Part shown: positions 6,469-9,002 of the stretch, one piece after another
Position numbering within the stretch: the stretch's first letter is position 1
Layout of the letters: the number at the start of each line of letters is the position of its first letter
Assembly: GCA_012842105.1 (NCBI GenBank)
Contig: DUTL01000116.1
Location: forward strand, 1-9,002
Direction: 5' to 3'
Length of the DNA: 9,002 bases
Source of the DNA: Candidatus Fermentithermobacillaceae bacterium
Lineage (GTDB): Bacteria; Bacillota; Sulfobacillia; Fermentithermobacillales; Fermentithermobacillaceae
Notes under the pieces: generated by a model
The model's input: only the letters and a program-made list of their open reading frames with translations
Told to the model about the DNA's origin: nothing
Databases searched by the model: none
Translations under genes and position numbers: made by a program

Positions 6469-7743
6469 TCAAGAAAGAATTTCGGCCGCAATAAGCACAG
6501 CCTGCCACCTTGGAACAGGGTTCTGCATAGATTGCTTCCAGGTATCCGGAACCGAAAGCCCGTTTTGAGCTGCAATGTCCAGCAAGACCTTCGGTGAAAC
6601 AGGTGTTTTGCTTCTACTCACATCCGAAGCGAATCGTGCATGTTTGCTCTTGTGCCCTGCCTTCGCCAAACCTTGCGGCGTATGTTGCGGCCCAAGCCAG
6701 ATCATGACTTCTCCAAGCCTTGCGGCGTTATTGCCCCTGAAGGTATTGTCACGGTATACCACAGGCTTGCCCATGTTTGTCAAAAACATAATAGCTTCAT
6801 AAGTATCGCTTGAAGGGCCTACATCCGCAAACTGAGACAGTTGCAAAAGCTCGCTCACAGTAACAATCCTGTAATCATAGCTGGTTAGAAGCTTCAGTTT
6901 TTCAGGAAGCGCAAAAGCTGCCGGGGCCTCCAAAGACATGTTGTACCCGTCTTTCTCGAAAATAATATGCCCGCTAAGTGAATCCGGGTTTTCTTTTAGG
7001 GCCTTCCTCAAAGGTTCTACCATCGATTCTACATCTTCTTGAAAGTTTCCTGTAGAAGCTCTCCACCCGCCGCCGTCGAAACTTGCGCCTAGATACTGGT
7101 ATCCCAGTTGTTCATATATGTCGTAAGACGTAAAGCCGTCAGGAATCTTGTCTATATAATGGGGTGGGCGGGCAAGTTTGATTGTGTATCCGAAATCATC
7201 TGTGAGCAAATTATGCAGCCTTGCCAGGTCTTCAGTAACCTCGTGGCTGTTTGTGAAATGTGCTCTTGAGCCGTAGACGATTCTCTCCGGGCCGAATGCA
7301 ACGTGTCTGTATCCATGGTTGGAAATTTCATGCCCCTGGGCAATCAATGTTTCAACAAGCCGGCCCTGGTTGGCGGCTCCTGCAGCTGTATCATGCCCAA
7401 ACCGAGGGTAATGATCATACCTTACCCCGCTCCACTTAAAGCTGCCTGGTTTTCCTTCCTTGTCAGGGTAGTTCTCGCTGGTGCTGCCTATAACGTTGAA
7501 GGTTCCCGAGGCTCCGTACGCAGCCATGGCTTCAATAATCAATTGGGTTATTCCGGTGTCTGACAGCGGCCGCGACGGTGCGCATGTTGGCCCGTCATCG
7601 AAGGTCATGGCGACTAGCCGTGTATCTTTAGGGGGAAACACATGGCTTATCCGCCTTACCCTGGAAAGCGGAGGAGTTCGTTTGCTGCGGTACAGCGATT
7701 TGAGCCTGGAGTATTGCTTGCGAAGCGTTCCGTAAAGGTCCAA
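6469..7743 (-). CDS. Polysaccharide deacetylase (NodB homology) with C-terminal SLH-like repeats
   Basis: NodB-fold carbohydrate esterases (family CE4) remove acetyl groups from chitin-like polymers or peptidoglycan using a divalent metal. Here, of 424 residues, the motif TFDDGP (47-52) supplies the catalytic Asp49 and metal-binding Asp50. His143 and His147 (NHGYRH) complete the metal site. RPPH (192-195) matches motif 3, Trp227 sits at the motif 4 position, and GHIIF (His259) is near motif 5. The spacing between motifs 1 and 2 is long, with an insertion at about 84-125. Residues 305-350 (FADVG to MIWL, with YRDNTFRGNNAARLGE) read like one S-layer homology repeat, and 370-424 like a second, degenerate one. 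Translation starts at TTG 7743, with GGGGGAGGAA 7 bases upstream; an in-frame stop occurs about 25 codons further up with no other start. No signal peptide or membrane segment is visible. The substrate is unknown. Confidence 0.87.
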   Translation of the reverse strand: MDLYGTLRKQYSRLKSLYRSKRTPPLSRVRRISHVFPPKDTRLVAMTFDDGPTCAPSRPLSDTGITQLIIEAMAAYGASGTFNVIGSTSENYPDKEGKPGSFKWSGVRYDHYPRFGHDTAAGAANQGRLVETLIAQGHEISNHGYRHVAFGPERIVYGSRAHFTNSHEVTEDLARLHNLLTDDFGYTIKLARPPHYIDKIPDGFTSYDIYEQLGYQYLGASFDGGGWRASTGNFQEDVESMVEPLRKALKENPDSLSGHIIFEKDGYNMSLEAPAAFALPEKLKLLTSYDYRIVTVSELLQLSQFADVGPSSDTYEAIMFLTNMGKPVVYRDNTFRGNNAARLGEVMIWLGPQHTPQGLAKAGHKSKHARFASDVSRSKTPVSPKVLLDIAAQNGLSVPDTWKQSMQNPVPRWQAVLIAAEILS

Positions 7744-7835
7744 TGAAATTCCTCCCCCAAACTGGAAAAGTTTCTGCGTCCCTATAAGACGTTTGGATTC
7801 TGCCGGGAAACATCCTGGTTAACTACTATTCTCCC

Positions 7836-7864
7836 TGTATAGCAAGTTTACCTACTGCAAAAGG
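7836..7864 (-). promoter_or_regulatory. Candidate extended -10 promoter for the deacetylase gene
   Basis: On the minus strand TGCTATACA (7844-7836) matches an extended -10 element (TGn before TATACA). The -35 position (CCTTTT or CTTTTG) is poor, as is common for extended -10 promoters. The predicted transcript would begin near 7829, about 85 bases before the TTG start. Confidence 0.35.
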
Positions 7865-7873
7865 TTTCAATTA

Positions 7874-7902
7874 TTGATTGGTTTGCTCATAACCTGTATA
7901 AG
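7874..7902 (+). promoter_or_regulatory. Candidate sigma-A promoter for the GlmL-family gene
   Basis: TTGATT (7874-7879), a 17-base spacer and TATAAG (7897-7902) fit a vegetative promoter (4/6 and 5/6 consensus bases). Transcription would start near 7909 and leave a leader of about 138 bases. It is back to back with the deacetylase promoter inside the 303-base divergent region 7744-8046. I see no gene in that region. Confidence 0.5.
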
Positions 7903-7969
7903 GATATGAGCTGTAGTCAGACAAGAAGGAATTTTGAAAATAGTGTAGAAGATTGACCTGATATATTTG

Positions 7970-8046
7970 CCCTCAGATGCATACCATTTATGTTTGTTTC
8001 ATACCGCCGAAACTATTTCTGACGGGTTCATCAGGGAGGGGTGTAC
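7970..8046 (+). promoter_or_regulatory. Leader stem that may mask the GlmL-family ribosome binding site
   Basis: The ribosome binding site AGGGAGGG (8033-8040) sets the start at TTG 8047. CCCT-ca-GATG (7970-7979) can pair with CATCAGGG (8029-8036), giving 8 base pairs around a 2-base bulge and covering half of that site. The hexamer CATACC occurs at 7980-7985 and again at 8000-8005, 20 bases apart. The leader does not show the conserved boxes of a cobalamin riboswitch. Whether it is regulatory is inference. Confidence 0.25.
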
Positions 8047-9002
8047 TTGTTTAAAAGAATCCTTGCTGCAGACATAGGTAGTACAACCACAAAGACAGTT
8101 GTGTTTGAAAGGCAGAGCGGAACCTGGACAATGGTGGGAAAGACAGTGTCTCCTACAACGGTGGAAGCCCCTCACCTCGATGTGATGATTGGGCTTAGAA
8201 ACGCGCTGTCTAAACTGGAAGCGCAGGCAAATATACAACTCCTAGACAGGGCGCGGCTAATCACACCTGCTCGTGACGGTTCAGGCGTCGATGTATTTGT
8301 GGCTACATCAAGCGCAGGTGGCGGGTTGCAGATGGTTGTCACCGGGCTTATGAAAGAAATTACCGCTGAATCAGCTAACAGGGCAGCCCTAGGAGCGGGC
8401 GCTATAGTGTCAGATGTAATCGCGCTTGACGATTCGCGAAGTGTAATTGAAAGGCTTGATGCAGTCAAGCGTATTAGGCCGGATATGGTGTTGGTCACAG
8501 GCGGCACTGACGGTGGGAATATATCGGAAGTTGCGGCTGTAGCTGAAATGGTGGCCATGGCAAACCCGGAACCAAGGTTTGGGCAGCATTTCAAGACGCC
8601 TGTCATCTTTGCGGGCAATGTTGAGGCCAGGAGTTTTGTTGAGCAAGTTTTTGAAGGCGACATGGAGCTTTCGTTTAGCGAAAACATAAGGCCGGTACTT
8701 GAAAAGGAAGTGCTTGACCCTGCAAGACACCAGATCCACAATCTCTTCCTGGAACACGTAATGATGCATGCCCCAGGTTACAGCACGCTTGTTTCCTGGG
8801 CTCAGGGCAATGTCAAACCTACCCCCGTTGCCGTAGGCGATGCCCTGGCTTATGTAGCCGCGAAGGCCAACGGGGATGTTTTAGCCGTGGACGTAGGCGG
8901 AGCAACCACCGATGTATTTTCAGTGATAGAGTCACAATTCTACAGGACTGTGTCGGCGAATCTGGGAATGTCATACAGCATGGGGAATGTTCTTGCCGAG
9001 GC
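8047..9002 (+). CDS. glmL: GlmL/MutL-family ASKHA ATPase, mutase accessory protein (3' partial)
   Basis: This family (glutamate mutase L; unrelated to DNA-repair MutL) is encoded beside adenosylcobalamin-dependent carbon-skeleton and amino mutases. It is thought to act as an ATP-dependent accessory or reactivating protein. The 318 complete codons seen are the N-terminal part. Phosphate-1 motif ADIGSTTTK (8-16) and phosphate-2 motif VDVGGATTDVFSV (about 281-293) are those of the actin/Hsp70/sugar-kinase fold. VATSSAGGGLQMVVTGLM, LVTGGTDGGN and VIFAGNVEAR are family signatures between them. The start is TTG 8047, 7 bases after the GGAGG core at 8035-8039; a GTG at 8041 lies too close to that site. 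It is divergent from the deacetylase gene and has its own candidate promoter. No mutase subunit is in the window, so the partner is unknown. The frame is open to the last base. Confidence 0.88.
   Translation, partial: MFKRILAADIGSTTTKTVVFERQSGTWTMVGKTVSPTTVEAPHLDVMIGLRNALSKLEAQANIQLLDRARLITPARDGSGVDVFVATSSAGGGLQMVVTGLMKEITAESANRAALGAGAIVSDVIALDDSRSVIERLDAVKRIRPDMVLVTGGTDGGNISEVAAVAEMVAMANPEPRFGQHFKTPVIFAGNVEARSFVEQVFEGDMELSFSENIRPVLEKEVLDPARHQIHNLFLEHVMMHAPGYSTLVSWAQGNVKPTPVAVGDALAYVAAKANGDVLAVDVGGATTDVFSVIESQFYRTVSANLGMSYSMGNVLAE

Noticed and set aside
7953..7990. TTGACC at 7953 as a second promoter for the GlmL-family gene
   Set aside because: No acceptable -10 box lies 16-18 bases downstream.
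8172..8741. 189-codon open frame on the minus strand within the GlmL-family gene
   Set aside because: The plus-strand frame has clear ATPase motifs and family signatures; the antisense product is a Ser/Thr/Ala/Pro-rich shadow.
1..9002. CRISPR array, insertion sequence, tRNA or rRNA genes
   Set aside because: No regularly spaced repeats, transposase frame, terminal inverted repeats, or cloverleaf or rRNA-like sequence were seen.

Overview
The window looks like chromosomal DNA from a motile, Gram-positive-type bacterium, most likely a member of the Clostridia (Bacillota). The clues are strong Shine-Dalgarno sequences (GGAGG type), frequent GTG/TTG starts, a CheD/CheX-type chemotaxis set, a membrane-anchored DUF4015 protein, a polysaccharide deacetylase with S-layer-homology-like repeats, and a GlmL/MutL-family ATPase typical of amino-acid-fermenting anaerobes. 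This assignment is inference from gene content; no rRNA or other phylogenetic marker is present.

Layout: (1) 2-3418, plus strand: a tight chemotaxis block, cheD (5' end cut by the window) - cheY - cheB - cheR - short gap - cheX. It carries both sides of receptor adaptation (CheR methyltransferase, CheB methylesterase, CheD deamidase), a stand-alone CheY and a CheX-type CheY-P phosphatase. No cheA, cheW, cheC or receptor gene is in the window. (2) 3531-4793, plus strand: a single membrane-anchored DUF4015 TIM-barrel protein, with a candidate promoter of its own and a stem-loop/T-rich terminator that runs into the 3' end of the convergent guaB. (3) 4857-6323, minus strand: guaB (IMP dehydrogenase, complete, with two CBS domains). 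(4) 6469-7743, minus strand: a NodB-type polysaccharide deacetylase with degenerate SLH-like repeats at the C-terminus, TTG start and no visible signal peptide. (5) 7744-8046: a 303-base divergent intergenic region with a candidate promoter in each direction and a leader hairpin that could mask the ribosome binding site of the next gene. (6) 8047-9002, plus strand: the N-terminal part of a GlmL/MutL-family ASKHA ATPase, running off the window.

Nothing here is an obvious new defence system, mobile element or CRISPR array. The genes are recognisable families. The most interesting details are a substituted catalytic position in CheD, an unusual SAM-loop sequence in CheR, an unexplained open segment with mini-ORFs between cheR and cheX, the surface-type deacetylase without an export signal, the terminator stem shared between converging genes, and the possible RBS-masking leader of the GlmL-family gene.
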